Below are positions 16,859-26,540 of a stretch of DNA of 64,000 nt, one piece after another (position 1 is the first letter of the stretch; every line of letters starts with the position of its first letter). Below the pieces are notes generated by a model that saw only the letters and a list, made by a program, of their open reading frames with translations, was not told where the DNA came from and did no database searches. The DNA is from an uncultured Clostridium sp. (lineage in GTDB: Bacteria; Bacillota; Clostridia; TANB77; CAG-508), in contig URWN01000004.1 in the NCBI GenBank assembly GCA_900551615.1, positions 12,184-76,183 on the forward strand. Direction: 5' to 3'. Position numbers and translations under genes: made by a program.

Positions 16859-19420
16859 TTATTTTTTAGTTGTTTCTTTTTTATCAGTTGTTGTTTCATT
16901 TTTGACTTCATTTTTAATAGCATTATTGTTATTAATTGTATTATTTGTTTCTGTATTATTTTTATTTTTATCTTCTTTTACAACTTCATTTTTTATTTCA
17001 TTTTTCTTTTCCTCTTTCTTCTCTTCTGTTTTTTTATGAATTGTACATACTTCGTCTATTTTTTCACTAGAAACTTTTGATTTTTTTAATGTATTCCATA
17101 ATTTTAATTGTTCTTTTGGTATCACTCCACCATATGATACTGTTTTTACTTTATCTGCTGGGCAATATTCATTTGCAACTTTTCCTGATTCTGTACAAAT
17201 TTTTTGTGTTCCATGTCCCTGGCATGTTTCTGGTACATTATCTGTTGTAAATGATTCTGTATATGTATTTGTACAAGTATTTGTTGCAACTCCTCCAGTA
17301 TCTTTGCAAATTGTTTTTGTAACAATTCCTGTTGAAGGTGTATTAAAGTTTTTATTTTCTAATTCTTTATGAATATCTTTCATTATTGATGACCATAATT
17401 GTCCTGCTGGGTTTCTTCCATCTACACTATATACTGTTCCATTTGCATATTTTAATGGTTCTTGGACAGTATTATTGTCGAATCCAAACCAACATGCAGC
17501 TGTATAATATGGAGTCATTCCACATAGCCATCTATCTACATAATCATCTGTAGAACCTGTTTTAGCACAAGTTTCCATTCCTGGTATTGCACAATATGTT
17601 GCTGTTCCTCCGCTTTTTACTGGTTCTTCTATGATTGACCTTGTTATATAAGCATTTTGTTCTGATATTACTCTTGTTTTTTCTTGGTTTGCTGTTAATA
17701 CTGTATTTCCACTACTATCTACAACTTTTGTATAGAAAGTTGGTGTGGTGTATACACCATCATTTGCTATTGATGCATATGCTCCAGCCATTTCTAATGG
17801 ACTAATACCTATACTTAAACCACCTATTGAAAGCGCTAAATTTGCATCTTTTGTATTATCTAATGTTGTAATTCCCATTTTCTTTAAATATTCAATAGAC
17901 TTTTTTGGTGTTAATTGAGCCATCACTTTTACCATTGGTATGTTTTGTGATGTTCTAATACAACTCCTTATGTTTATTAAACCTTTTGGTGTATTATAGT
18001 CATCCGGTTTGTATCCTCCACCAAAATCAGTTTTTGCATCATCATATATAGTTGCTGCTGTAATTATTTTTTCTTGTAATCCTGGTGCTATATCTGCTAG
18101 TGGTTTCATTGAAGAACCTGTTTGTCTTGTTATTTGTGTTCCTCTATTTAAACCTATTGAATTTTGTTCTCCAAGACTTCCGCCTACTGCTACTACTTGA
18201 TTTGTTTGATTATCTATTATAACCATTCCTGCTTGTGTATGGTCATTTTTTAGTGTTCCATCTTCATTTTTTAGTCTACCTGATATTTGATATTTTTGTT
18301 TTGCAAATTCTTCTTCAACTCTTGCTTGTATTGAAGAATCTTCTGTTGAATATATTGTTAATCCACTTCCATATACATATGTTTCTGCTAAGTCTTTTGA
18401 TATGTTTTTTTCGTCCATTACTTGTTGTACTACTTGTTTTATTGTTGCTGCTGTATGATATGAGTAATTTGATGTTCCTGCATATCCTTTTTCAAATGTT
18501 AAACCTTCTTCTACTTTGGCTACAGCTGCATTATATTCATCTTCATTTTCTATCATTCCTTGTGATTTCATTTCTTTTAGAACTGTTAATGTTCTTTCTT
18601 TTCTTAGCTTAGCTGTTTTTTCTTGATCTAGAGATGTATCATAAGGATTGTACGCATTTGGTGAATTATTAATCCCTGCTAAAAATGCACATTCTGCTAA
18701 GTCTAAATCTTTCGCACTTTTATTAAAATAATATTGTGAACCTAATTCTACACCGTGTAATTCGTTACCGCCAACAAATATGATATTTAAGTATAATTCT
18801 AGTATTTGGTCTTTTGATATCATTCTTTCTACTTGTACAGCTTTTGACCATTCCTTCATTTTTCTTACTACACCTGCTATACCTGATCTTGCTTTATCTT
18901 TTGTTATATTTTTTACTAATTGTTGTGTTATAGAGCTTCCTCCATATGAAGAATTTCCAGTTACTGTTCCTAAAATCGCTCCTGCTGTTCTTTTTATATC
19001 TACACCATTGTGTGAATAGAATCTTTTGTCTTCTATTGCTATGTATGCTTTAGGTAAGTATGGTGACATTTCACTTAATGATACTGTTTTTCTTTTTTCG
19101 TCACTACTTAAATTTGCTATTTCTTTTCCATCTTTGTCTACTACTATTGTGTTTGATGTTCCTACTATTAATTCTTCTTTACTTATTTCAAATTCATCTC
19201 CAAATAAGCCAAAGAACATTGCCGCTACTATTCCTGCTCCTACAACACATAAAAGTAAAAATATAACTAACAATATTTTTAAAAACATTTTTAATTTTGG
19301 ATTCATTTTTCTTTTTGTTCCCTTTTTCTTGTTTGTGCCTTTGGGTGTTTTATTTTTGTTTTGTGTTTTTATTTTTGATGTTGTTTTTGTTCTTCTACCA
19401 TTATTACTATTACTTGGCAT
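16859..19420 (-). CDS. Class A penicillin-binding protein (PBP1A type)
   Basis: Bifunctional peptidoglycan glycosyltransferase and transpeptidase. A basic cytoplasmic N-terminus (~1-43) precedes one membrane helix (~44-70). The GT51 domain shows IEDKRFYSHNGVD (catalytic Glu), SSITQQLVKN and RKMKEW. The transpeptidase domain shows TGSSMKPL (SxxK, ~437) and KTGS (~621). A Cys-containing segment and an Asn/Lys/Glu low-complexity tail end the 853-aa protein. GGAGG precedes ATG at 19420. Confidence 0.94.
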   Translation of the reverse strand: MPSNSNNGRRTKTTSKIKTQNKNKTPKGTNKKKGTKRKMNPKLKMFLKILLVIFLLLCVVGAGIVAAMFFGLFGDEFEISKEELIVGTSNTIVVDKDGKEIANLSSDEKRKTVSLSEMSPYLPKAYIAIEDKRFYSHNGVDIKRTAGAILGTVTGNSSYGGSSITQQLVKNITKDKARSGIAGVVRKMKEWSKAVQVERMISKDQILELYLNIIFVGGNELHGVELGSQYYFNKSAKDLDLAECAFLAGINNSPNAYNPYDTSLDQEKTAKLRKERTLTVLKEMKSQGMIENEDEYNAAVAKVEEGLTFEKGYAGTSNYSYHTAATIKQVVQQVMDEKNISKDLAETYVYGSGLTIYSTEDSSIQARVEEEFAKQKYQISGRLKNEDGTLKNDHTQAGMVIIDNQTNQVVAVGGSLGEQNSIGLNRGTQITRQTGSSMKPLADIAPGLQEKIITAATIYDDAKTDFGGGYKPDDYNTPKGLINIRSCIRTSQNIPMVKVMAQLTPKKSIEYLKKMGITTLDNTKDANLALSIGGLSIGISPLEMAGAYASIANDGVYTTPTFYTKVVDSSGNTVLTANQEKTRVISEQNAYITRSIIEEPVKSGGTATYCAIPGMETCAKTGSTDDYVDRWLCGMTPYYTAACWFGFDNNTVQEPLKYANGTVYSVDGRNPAGQLWSSIMKDIHKELENKNFNTPSTGIVTKTICKDTGGVATNTCTNTYTESFTTDNVPETCQGHGTQKICTESGKVANEYCPADKVKTVSYGGVIPKEQLKLWNTLKKSKVSSEKIDEVCTIHKKTEEKKEEKKNEIKNEVVKEDKNKNNTETNNTINNNNAIKNEVKNETTTDKKETTKK

Positions 19421-19510
19421 TTTCTTTTCCTCCCTGCAATCTTTTGCATTTTAATATCTTTATTATATTATACTTTTTATAAAAAGAAAAGCTTTTCACT
19501 AAATTTTTTT

Positions 19511-20347
19511 CTATAATTCTCCATTATTCAAATATAATTTATTTATCAATACTTTGTCATTTTTTATTTTTTTTCGTAAATTTGTAAATGAATCTCTTTT
19601 GTACATTTCTGCTTCATATAAATCTTTTAAATTATATTTATCCACAAAAAATTTTTCATTGCAAATATCATTTCTGTATTCAATTTCATAATCGTTTACT
19701 GTTACACCATTAAATCTTTTTTGTGTAATTTTTATTGGTCTTTTTACATTTACAATTGTAGCACTTTCGTTTATTCTATATTTATTAATTAATTCTTTTG
19801 GAAAGTCTATATTAATTATTATCTGAGATTTCATAAGGCTTTTCTTTTTATTGTTTGTTATTGTTGCTATTATTCCTTTTTCTTGCAATTGTTGTTCTAA
19901 TTTTCTAAATTTCTCTATATGGTTTGTAACTATGTTAATTGTCGTATATTTTTGGGCTAATAATTTTATATTTTCAAATTCTTTATCTGTTAAATCATTT
20001 ATAAGTACTGATATATTTACTCTTTCTATTTTTTGTTTTTCTACTATATAGTTTACAATGTCTGTTAATAAAATTTCAAACAACCATCTTCCATCAGCAA
20101 TTTCTATTCCATATTCATTTAAATAATTTATGTATTTTTCTTCTTTCTTCATTTTTTTGCTTAATACTATCTTTTTACTATTTGATATTTTTCCTATTAC
20201 TTTTATTGTTTTTTTTGCTATTTTCTCTATTTGTTTTTCTTTTGTTTTCTCATTTATTGGTAATATTATTGTGCTGTCTTGTACTTTTATTAAGTTTAAC
20301 ATTTTTTCTATTATATTAGGCTTGTCATTTTTTTCTATATAAATCAT
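19511..20347 (-). CDS. Protein of unknown function, 278 aa
   Basis: Not recognised. Soluble and very basic. The pattern of short beta strands (VNISVLIND, INIVTNH, IIATITNNK, SQIIINID) alternating with charged helices in residues ~110-200 suggests a Rossmann-like fold, which is inference only. It contains GRWLFEILLTDIVNYI near 90. ATG at 20347 is preferred because GGAGTGG precedes it; an in-frame start six codons earlier does not. It sits alone between truB and the PBP, with a terminator upstream. Confidence 0.7.
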   Translation of the reverse strand: MIYIEKNDKPNIIEKMLNLIKVQDSTIILPINEKTKEKQIEKIAKKTIKVIGKISNSKKIVLSKKMKKEEKYINYLNEYGIEIADGRWLFEILLTDIVNYIVEKQKIERVNISVLINDLTDKEFENIKLLAQKYTTINIVTNHIEKFRKLEQQLQEKGIIATITNNKKKSLMKSQIIINIDFPKELINKYRINESATIVNVKRPIKITQKRFNGVTVNDYEIEYRNDICNEKFFVDKYNLKDLYEAEMYKRDSFTNLRKKIKNDKVLINKLYLNNGEL

Positions 20348-20398
20348 TAAATCCACTCCATTCAATTTTTAGAATAAAAGTGAGCTATAAATAATATA

Positions 20399-20435
20399 AA
20401 CACACCATATCTTTTGTTTAAGTATATGATGTGTT
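20399..20435. terminator. Terminator after truB
   Basis: AACACACCATAT pairs with ATATGATGTGTT (one G-U) around a 13-base loop. T-rich sequence follows on both strands; it ends 11 bases from the truB stop. Confidence 0.65.
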
Positions 20436-20445
20436 TTTTATTTTA

Positions 20446-21324
20446 TTACAATATAATGTCTCTTTTTAGTAGGTTGTCTTTTATTGTTCCTGTTCCTATA
20501 AATTCATCTTTTTGATTATATATTTTGTATACCCCTTCATTTTGCTTTTGTGTTAGCATAACTCCATTTAAAAATAGTTCTAATTTTCTGTTGTCTAACC
20601 TTATTGATGGTATTTTTTCAAATAGTTTTTCTAATGTTATTATTGTTTTAGTTTTATCTAATTCATTTTTTTGTATAATATTATTTAATTCATCTATTGT
20701 TATACTATCTTCAATTTTAAAATCTCCAACTTGAATCCTTTTAAGTGATTTCATATATCCTACTGTTCCAAATTTTATAGCTATGTCTTCACACAAACTC
20801 CTTATATATGTTCCTTTCCCGCAAAACACCTCAAATTTGATTTGTTTTTCTTCTACAGAGTAATTTATTAATTTTATGTTGTAGATTTCTATTTTTCTTG
20901 GTTTTAGTTCTATTTCTTGGCCTTTTCTAGCATATTCATATAATTTTTTTCCATTTATTTTTATTGCTGAATATATAGGTGGAATTTGTTCTTGTTTTCC
21001 TACAAAACTTTGTAAAATTTTTTCTATATTTTTTGTTGTTAGTATTTCTTTATTTACTGGTTGTTGTTTTACTATTTTTCCTTCACCATCTGCTGTATCT
21101 GTTTTTGTTCCTAATTGCAATTCTACTATATATTTTTTATCATGATTTATCAAGTATTTTGAAGCTAGTGTTCCTTTCCCTACTAATATAGGTAATACTC
21201 CTTCTGCCATTGGATCTAATGTGCCAGTGTGTCCTACTTTTTCGTTTAACATTTTTTTTATTTTATATACTATGTCATGTGATGTACATCCTTTTGTTTT
21301 ATTTATAATTATTATTCCGTCCAT
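20446..21324 (-). CDS. truB: tRNA pseudouridine-55 synthase
   Basis: Makes pseudouridine 55 in tRNA. MDGIIIINKTKGCTSHDIV opens the protein and HTGTLDPMAEGVLP carries the catalytic Asp (~42); GTYIRSLCEDIA and a short C-terminal domain follow. 292 aa. ATG at 21324 follows GAGAGG; the frame extends upstream through a repeat but without a ribosome site. Last gene of the nusA-infB block. Confidence 0.95.
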   Translation of the reverse strand: MDGIIIINKTKGCTSHDIVYKIKKMLNEKVGHTGTLDPMAEGVLPILVGKGTLASKYLINHDKKYIVELQLGTKTDTADGEGKIVKQQPVNKEILTTKNIEKILQSFVGKQEQIPPIYSAIKINGKKLYEYARKGQEIELKPRKIEIYNIKLINYSVEEKQIKFEVFCGKGTYIRSLCEDIAIKFGTVGYMKSLKRIQVGDFKIEDSITIDELNNIIQKNELDKTKTIITLEKLFEKIPSIRLDNRKLELFLNGVMLTQKQNEGVYKIYNQKDEFIGTGTIKDNLLKRDIIL

Positions 21325-21346
21325 GATTTTCCTCTCTATAAAAAAG

Positions 21347-21375
21347 CGGGATTGGTGGACGGGTCTCGAATCCCG
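21347..21375. repeat. GGGATT...AATCCC palindromic repeat, copy 1
   Basis: CGGGATT and AATCCCG arms around a GGACGGGTCTC-containing centre. The same element, inverted and slightly diverged, lies at 22926-22953. Together with downstream TTCCCGTTTTTT it could also fold as a terminator between nrnA and truB. Confidence 0.75.
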
Positions 21376-21399
21376 AATTTTTTCCCTCATTCCCGTTTT

Positions 21400-22353
21400 T
21401 TATTTTAAAACTTTTTTTAATTCTTTCATTATTTTTTGTTTTACTTGTTCAATATCTCCTTGAATAACAGCTCCTGCTGCTTTTTCGTGGCCTCCACCGC
21501 CAAACATCATACATACATCAGAAACATTAACATAATCATTCGAACGCATAGAAACTTTATATGTTTCTTCTTCATCTTTTTGTCTAATAAATACTGATAC
21601 TTCAACACCTTCTACATCTCTTCCTATTTCTACAAGTCCTTCATGATCTCCTATTCCTGCATTTACTTCTTTTAAATCTTTATTTGTTATATATGTAAAA
21701 GTAACTTTTCCATCTTCTAAAAATTCCATTCTGTCTATTGTTCTTTTCATTAATTCAAAGTTAGCTTTTGTTTTTGTTTCTAATACTCTTTTATATATGT
21801 CTGAAACATTTACTCCTTTTTCTAGTAATTCAGCTGTAAATTCAAATGTTTCTGGTGTTACCCCTGAATATCTGAATCCGCCTGTGTCTGTAATTATTCC
21901 TGTTAATATACATGTTCCTAATTCTTTATCTATATTTATGTTAAAATATTGGAACATTCCTATTAGAATTTGACAACATGCTGGTGCAACTGGATTTACA
22001 AAGTTTATGTCCCCATACATTTTATTGCTACCATGGTGATCTATTACTATTGTTTGTTTAGCTTTTTCAAAATATTCGCTTCCTACTAATCTTTTAAAAT
22101 CTGCACAGTCTAAACTTATTGCTAAGTCATATCTTTCTACCTCTGAATCTGTTTTTATATCTTCTCTTCCTGGTAAGAAGTTAAATATTTTTGGAACTTC
22201 TCTTATTATTACATCAGCATTTTTTCCCAATTGTTTTAATGCCACTTTCATTGCTAAACAACTTCCAATTGCATCTCCATCAGGTGTTTCATGTGCCATT
22301 ATTACTATTGTTTCAGCTTTTTTTATTTCTTCTAATATATTATCTAAAGTCAT
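21400..22353 (-). CDS. nrnA: DHH family phosphoesterase, NrnA-like (oligoribonuclease/pAp phosphatase)
   Basis: Predicted to degrade nano-RNA and dephosphorylate pAp. Motifs: MAHETPDGDAIGSCLAM (~20-36), DHHGSNKMYGDINFV (~101, DHH), TGIITDTGGF, and the DHHA1 substrate loop MMFGGGGHEKAAGA (~280). 317 aa. ATG at 22353 has GGAG upstream. Its place between rbfA and truB is the standard Firmicutes order. Confidence 0.93.
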   Translation of the reverse strand: MTLDNILEEIKKAETIVIMAHETPDGDAIGSCLAMKVALKQLGKNADVIIREVPKIFNFLPGREDIKTDSEVERYDLAISLDCADFKRLVGSEYFEKAKQTIVIDHHGSNKMYGDINFVNPVAPACCQILIGMFQYFNINIDKELGTCILTGIITDTGGFRYSGVTPETFEFTAELLEKGVNVSDIYKRVLETKTKANFELMKRTIDRMEFLEDGKVTFTYITNKDLKEVNAGIGDHEGLVEIGRDVEGVEVSVFIRQKDEEETYKVSMRSNDYVNVSDVCMMFGGGGHEKAAGAVIQGDIEQVKQKIMKELKKVLK

Positions 22354-22367
22354 AATTTTCTCCATTT

Positions 22368-22536
22368 CTGTCAAAAGTCCCAGCCTTTTCTGTCAAATGG
22401 GCCAGGCCTTTTGGGCAACTTTCTTTCACTTGTGTCAAAAGGGACGGGCTTTTTTGACAACTTTTTTAACTGTCAAAAAGGGAACAATCCCTTTTAACAT
22501 CTTTTACTTGTCAATAAAGGGCGTCCCTTTTGACAA
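22368..22536. repeat. Tandem cluster of TGTCAA...TTGACA palindromic repeats
   Basis: At least three to four degenerate units lie in a row in the rbfA-nrnA gap. The clearest (22433-22459) reads TGTCAAAA, GGGACGGGC, TTTTTTGACA; another (22510-22536) has the opposite orientation. The architecture matches the TGTCC family with the second C-G pair replaced. The cluster starts two bases after the rbfA stop and runs to the nrnA ribosome site. Confidence 0.8.
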
Positions 22537-22537
22537 T

Positions 22538-22894
22538 TTATTTGTTTGGCATTATTTCTTTTAGTATTGAATCTATTTTTGCTCCATATTCCATTGAATC
22601 ATCTATTTCAAATATTAATTCTGGTGTGTTTCTTAAATTAATTCTTTTTGCTAATTCTGTTCTTATAAATCCTGATGATTTCTTAAGTCCTTCCATTGTA
22701 TCTTTTATATTTTTTGAATTAAAAATGCTTACATATACTTTTGCATATTTTAGGTCTGATGTTACTTTTACTTTTGTAACACTTATCATACCTGTAATAC
22801 TTGAATTTTTCAATTCAAATCCAATGATTTGGCTTAATTCTTTTCTGTATTCTTCGTCAATACGTCCCATTCTGTTGTTGTTTTTATTAGGCAT
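22538..22894 (-). CDS. rbfA: Ribosome-binding factor A
   Basis: 30S maturation factor. 118 aa, one KH-like domain; starts MPNKNNNRMGRIDEEYRKEL and shows ISVTKVKVTSDLKYAKVYVS and RTELAKRINLRNTPELIF, all typical. AGAGGAGG precedes the ATG. It follows infB and ends at a repeat cluster. Confidence 0.95.
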   Translation of the reverse strand: MPNKNNNRMGRIDEEYRKELSQIIGFELKNSSITGMISVTKVKVTSDLKYAKVYVSIFNSKNIKDTMEGLKKSSGFIRTELAKRINLRNTPELIFEIDDSMEYGAKIDSILKEIMPNK

Positions 22895-22925
22895 TTTGTC
22901 TACCTCCTCTTAATTGCATTTTTTT

Positions 22926-22953
22926 GGGATTGGAGACCCGTCCCCTAATCCCG
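22926..22953. repeat. GGGATT...AATCCC palindromic repeat, copy 2
   Basis: GGGATTGGAGACCCGTCCCC followed by TAATCCCG: inverted, slightly diverged copy of 21347-21375. It lies in the infB-rbfA gap just after the infB stop. Confidence 0.75.
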
Positions 22954-22958
22954 ATTTT

Positions 22959-25895
22959 TTATCTTTTTATTTCTTCCATTACATATACTTCAATAATGTC
23001 TCCCTCTTTGATGTCATTGTAGTTTTCAATTTGAATACCACATTCAAATCCTTTTGATACTTCTTTTGCATCGTCTTTGAATCTCTTTAATGTAGCTAGT
23101 TTTCCTTCATGGATTACTACATTGTCTCTTATTACTCTAACTCCTGCATTTCTTTCTACTTTTCCTGTTAATACATAAGCACCTGCAATTGTTCCAACAT
23201 TTGAGATTCTAAATGTTTGTCTTACTTCTGCATTTCCTATTACTTTTTCTTCATATTTTGGTGCTAACATTCCTTTCATAGCGGCTTCTACTTCTTCTAT
23301 TGCTTGGTAAATTACTGAGTATTGTTTTATTTGTACTTCTTCTTTTTCTGCCATTTCTTTTGCTGCTGGTATTGGTCTTACATTAAATGCTATGATTATT
23401 GCATTTGATACTTTTGCAAGTGTTACGTCTGATTCGTTAACTGCTCCTGGTGCTGCATGGATTACTTTTACTCTTACTTCTTCGTTTTGTAGTTTTTCCA
23501 TTGATTGTTTAACAGCTTCTACAGATCCTTGGACATCTGCTTTTACTATTAAGTTTAGTACTTTTAGATTTCCTTCTTCCATTTGTTCAAATAAGTTGTC
23601 TAATGTAACTTTTGTTGCTGCTCCAAATGCTTTTTCTCTAGCTTCACGTTTTCTCTTTTCTATTAAGTGTTTTGCTGTTTTTTCGTCTTTTACTTCATAG
23701 AATGTGTCTCCAGCTTCTGGTACTTCTGTTAGTCCCATTATTTCTACTGGTGTTGATGGTCCTGCTGATTTTACTTTTTTACCGTTTTCATTTGTCATTG
23801 CTCTTATTCTACCAATTGATGAACCAACAATTATTGTGTCTCCAACATCTAGTTTTCCTCTTTGTACAAGCATTGTTGCTATTGCTCCTTTTGATTTGTC
23901 AAGTCTTGCTTCTATTACAACACCTTTTGCTTGTTTATTTGGATTTGCTTTTAGTTCAAGAACATCTGCTTCTAATAATACCATTTCTAATAATTGGTCT
24001 ATATTTATGTTGTTTTTAGCTGAGATTGGTACACATATTGTGTCTCCTCCCCATTCTTCTGGTACAAGTTCATAGTTCATTAATTCTTGTTTTACTTTAT
24101 CAACATTTGCATCTGGTAAATCTATTTTGTTTATTGCAACTATAATTGGTATTCCTGCTGATTTTGCATGGTTTATAGCTTCAACTGTTTGTGGCATTAT
24201 ACCGTCATTTGCTGCAACTACTAATATTGCTATATCTGTTATTTGAGCACCTCTTGCTCTCATTGCTGTAAATGCTTCGTGTCCTGGTGTATCTAAGAAA
24301 GTTATTTCTCTACCATTTACTTTTACTTTGTATGCACCAATTGCTTGTGTAATTCCTCCAGCTTCTCCACCTATTACATTTGTTTTTCTGATTGTGTCTA
24401 ATAGTGATGTTTTACCATGGTCTACGTGTCCCATAACAACAACTACTGGTGGTCTTACTTCTAAGTCTTCTTCTTTATCTTCAGAATCATCAAATAAAAT
24501 ATCTTCATCTGTTACAGTTTCTTTCTTTTTAGCTGTGATTCCAAATTCTCCTGCTACTAAAAATGCAGTATCAAAGTCTAAGTCTTGGTTTATTGTAGCC
24601 ATAATTCCATATCCAAATAATTTTTTAATTACTTCAGCTGTTGTTTTTTTCATTTCTGCAGCTAAGTCTTTTACTGATATTGAATCTGGTATTTCTATTT
24701 CTGTTAATTCAAATATTTTTTGTTTATTTCTTTCTTCGTTTTTAACTTGTTTTTTCTTACCTTTTCTTCCTCTTTGTGTTGTTAAATCGTAGTAATCTAA
24801 CATTCCACCATCTTGGTCTTCAAACATGTTTGATAATTTGCTTGTTTGTTTTAATGATTTTAGTTTTCCTTCATCAAAACTATTTTCATTTCTTCTTGAT
24901 TTTGATTTTTTATTTTTGTTATCATCAAATTTATTATTGAATTTTTGTTTATCAATATTTTTACTATAATCTCTAACAACTTCTTTTTCAACAGTATCTA
25001 CTGCCATTATGTTTTTAATATTTTTTTCAATTCCTTTTTCATCTAATGGTCTTCTATTATAATTGTTTCCATTGTAATTGTTTTTATTATTGAAGTTTCC
25101 ATTATTTCTTCTGAAATTATTTCCATTATTTGAATTATTAAATTCTCCATTTTTAGAATTTCTATTATTATTGTTGTTAAATCTATTATTGTTGTTTCTA
25201 TTGTTAAAGTTGTTATTTGCGTTGTTGTTACGATTATTATTATTTCTATTATTAAAGTTATTTGTTCTATTATTATTTGAATTATTGAAATTTCTATTAT
25301 TATTAAATTTATTTTCTTGTGTTATGTTTTTCTTTTCTGCTACTTGTTTTTGCATTGTTAAATTACTATCCCCTTGTTTTTTTATTTCTTCTTTTATTGC
25401 TGGCACTTCATTTTTTATTTCTTCTTTTTTAGGTTCTTCTTTCTTCTTTTCTGGTTTATTTAGTCCAAACAATTCATTAACTGTTTTAGGTTTATTGGGC
25501 TTATTTCTATAAACTATATTAAAGTCCTTGTTTTGTCTTCTTTCTACAAATCCCACATTATTGTCTCTTTTTGTTTCTTGCTTTTTGTTTTCATTTTTTT
25601 TATTTTCTTCTTCATTTATTATAACTTCTCTTCTTATAATAACTGGTGCTTTTTCTTCTTTTTTTGGTGTTACATTTTGTTTTGCTGTTTTATCTTCTTT
25701 TTTTGAAGCTTGTTGTTGCTTTGAAGTTTGTTCTGTCTTATTTGTTAAATTATTTTCTATTTTTTTAGCTTCTTCTTCTTCTACACTGCTCATATGGCTT
25801 TTAACTTGGATATTTAGTTTTTGTGCCATCTCTAATACTTCTTTACTGGTTAAGTCTAGCTTTTTTGCTATTTCATAAATTTTTATCTTACCCAA
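22959..25895 (-). CDS. infB: Translation initiation factor IF-2 with Asn-rich N-terminal extension
   Basis: GTPase that places initiator tRNA on the 30S subunit. The N-terminus [12 protein letters not shown] is the usual IF2N. Residues ~205-300 are an extreme Asn/Arg/Phe low-complexity stretch. The GTPase domain has [12 protein letters not shown] (~488), [15 protein letters not shown] and NKIDLP; C1/C2 domains follow. The start is probably TTG at 25895 (978 aa), 7-8 bases after GGGGGTG; the ATG at 25901 sits too close to that site. It overlaps the end of ylxQ by 8 bases. Confidence 0.96.
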   Translation of the reverse strand: MGKIKIYEIAKKLDLTSKEVLEMAQKLNIQVKSHMSSVEEEEAKKIENNLTNKTEQTSKQQQASKKEDKTAKQNVTPKKEEKAPVIIRREVIINEEENKKNENKKQETKRDNNVGFVERRQNKDFNIVYRNKPNKPKTVNELFGLNKPEKKKEEPKKEEIKNEVPAIKEEIKKQGDSNLTMQKQVAEKKNITQENKFNNNRNFNNSNNNRTNNFNNRNNNNRNNNANNNFNNRNNNNRFNNNNNRNSKNGEFNNSNNGNNFRRNNGNFNNKNNYNGNNYNRRPLDEKGIEKNIKNIMAVDTVEKEVVRDYSKNIDKQKFNNKFDDNKNKKSKSRRNENSFDEGKLKSLKQTSKLSNMFEDQDGGMLDYYDLTTQRGRKGKKKQVKNEERNKQKIFELTEIEIPDSISVKDLAAEMKKTTAEVIKKLFGYGIMATINQDLDFDTAFLVAGEFGITAKKKETVTDEDILFDDSEDKEEDLEVRPPVVVVMGHVDHGKTSLLDTIRKTNVIGGEAGGITQAIGAYKVKVNGREITFLDTPGHEAFTAMRARGAQITDIAILVVAANDGIMPQTVEAINHAKSAGIPIIVAINKIDLPDANVDKVKQELMNYELVPEEWGGDTICVPISAKNNINIDQLLEMVLLEADVLELKANPNKQAKGVVIEARLDKSKGAIATMLVQRGKLDVGDTIIVGSSIGRIRAMTNENGKKVKSAGPSTPVEIMGLTEVPEAGDTFYEVKDEKTAKHLIEKRKREAREKAFGAATKVTLDNLFEQMEEGNLKVLNLIVKADVQGSVEAVKQSMEKLQNEEVRVKVIHAAPGAVNESDVTLAKVSNAIIIAFNVRPIPAAKEMAEKEEVQIKQYSVIYQAIEEVEAAMKGMLAPKYEEKVIGNAEVRQTFRISNVGTIAGAYVLTGKVERNAGVRVIRDNVVIHEGKLATLKRFKDDAKEVSKGFECGIQIENYNDIKEGDIIEVYVMEEIKR

Positions 25896-26208
25896 TAACA
25901 TCACCCCCATTGTATTTTTTTTGAATTGAATTTGCAAAATTTATGTCTTTTATTCCTATTACAGCTTTATTATTTTTTCCTATAGATTTACTTATTTCTT
26001 CTATGTTTCCATCTATAATTATTGGTATATTATACTTTTCACATATTTTTGAAAATTTACTTTTTGTTCTTTCTGAACTTTCTTTTGAAACTATTACTAA
26101 TTTTACTTTTCTTTTTAGTATACTTTCTTCTACACTATCTGCTCCAAATGCTACTTTTCCAGCTTTCATTGCTAGTCCTATTAAGCCTAATATATTATTA
26201 TTTATCAA
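25888..26208 (-). CDS. ylxQ: L7Ae-family ribosomal/K-turn protein YlxQ
   Basis: RNA-binding protein of the L7Ae/L30e fold, 106 aa. It shows [19 protein letters not shown] and [18 protein letters not shown] typical of YlxQ. The start is TTG at 26208 with AGAGGTG upstream. It overlaps ylxR by 11 bases and infB by 8, so the three are translated in a coupled way. Confidence 0.92.
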   Translation of the reverse strand: MINNNILGLIGLAMKAGKVAFGADSVEESILKRKVKLVIVSKESSERTKSKFSKICEKYNIPIIIDGNIEEISKSIGKNNKAVIGIKDINFANSIQKKYNGGDVIG

Positions 26209-26458
26209 TAATTACACCTCTTAAACTTTCATAAATTTCTTTTGAAATTGGTATTTCTAAGACTCTTTCTAGTCTTTTACTTTTTATTACTTTTTCTAAG
26301 CAATTTACATCATCACAGATATATGCTCCTCGTCCCTCTTTTTTTCCTGTTCTGTCTATAGATATTTCATTATCTTTATTTTTAACTATTCGTATTAAAT
26401 CTTTTTTGTCTTTTTTTTCATTACATCCCATGCATGTTCTTTGTGGTTGTTTTTTCAT
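26198..26458 (-). CDS. ylxR: YlxR family RNA-binding protein
   Basis: Small (86 aa) basic protein with RTCMGCNEKKDKKDLIRIV and GRGAYICDD, the YlxR (DUF448) signature. It accompanies nusA and infB throughout Firmicutes. ATG at 26458 is spaced 8 bases from GGAAGG; an ATG three codons earlier is too close. Confidence 0.93.
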   Translation of the reverse strand: MKKQPQRTCMGCNEKKDKKDLIRIVKNKDNEISIDRTGKKEGRGAYICDDVNCLEKVIKSKRLERVLEIPISKEIYESLRGVIIDK

Positions 26459-26540
26459 AACATACACCTTCCTTTTAATTTATGCCTAGATTTTGCTTAT
26501 TATCACGTTTAATGTGCATTTTGTCCCTAAAATTTACACA

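Noticed and set aside
23672..24019. Leu/Phe-rich plus-strand open frames opposite infB and many other minus-strand genes
   Set aside because: They have no ribosome sites and low-complexity Leu/Phe/Tyr content typical of the antisense of AT-rich coding DNA.
25050..25330. Trinucleotide microsatellite in infB
   Set aside because: It is translated in frame as the Asn-rich part of IF-2 with mixed codons, so it is a protein feature.
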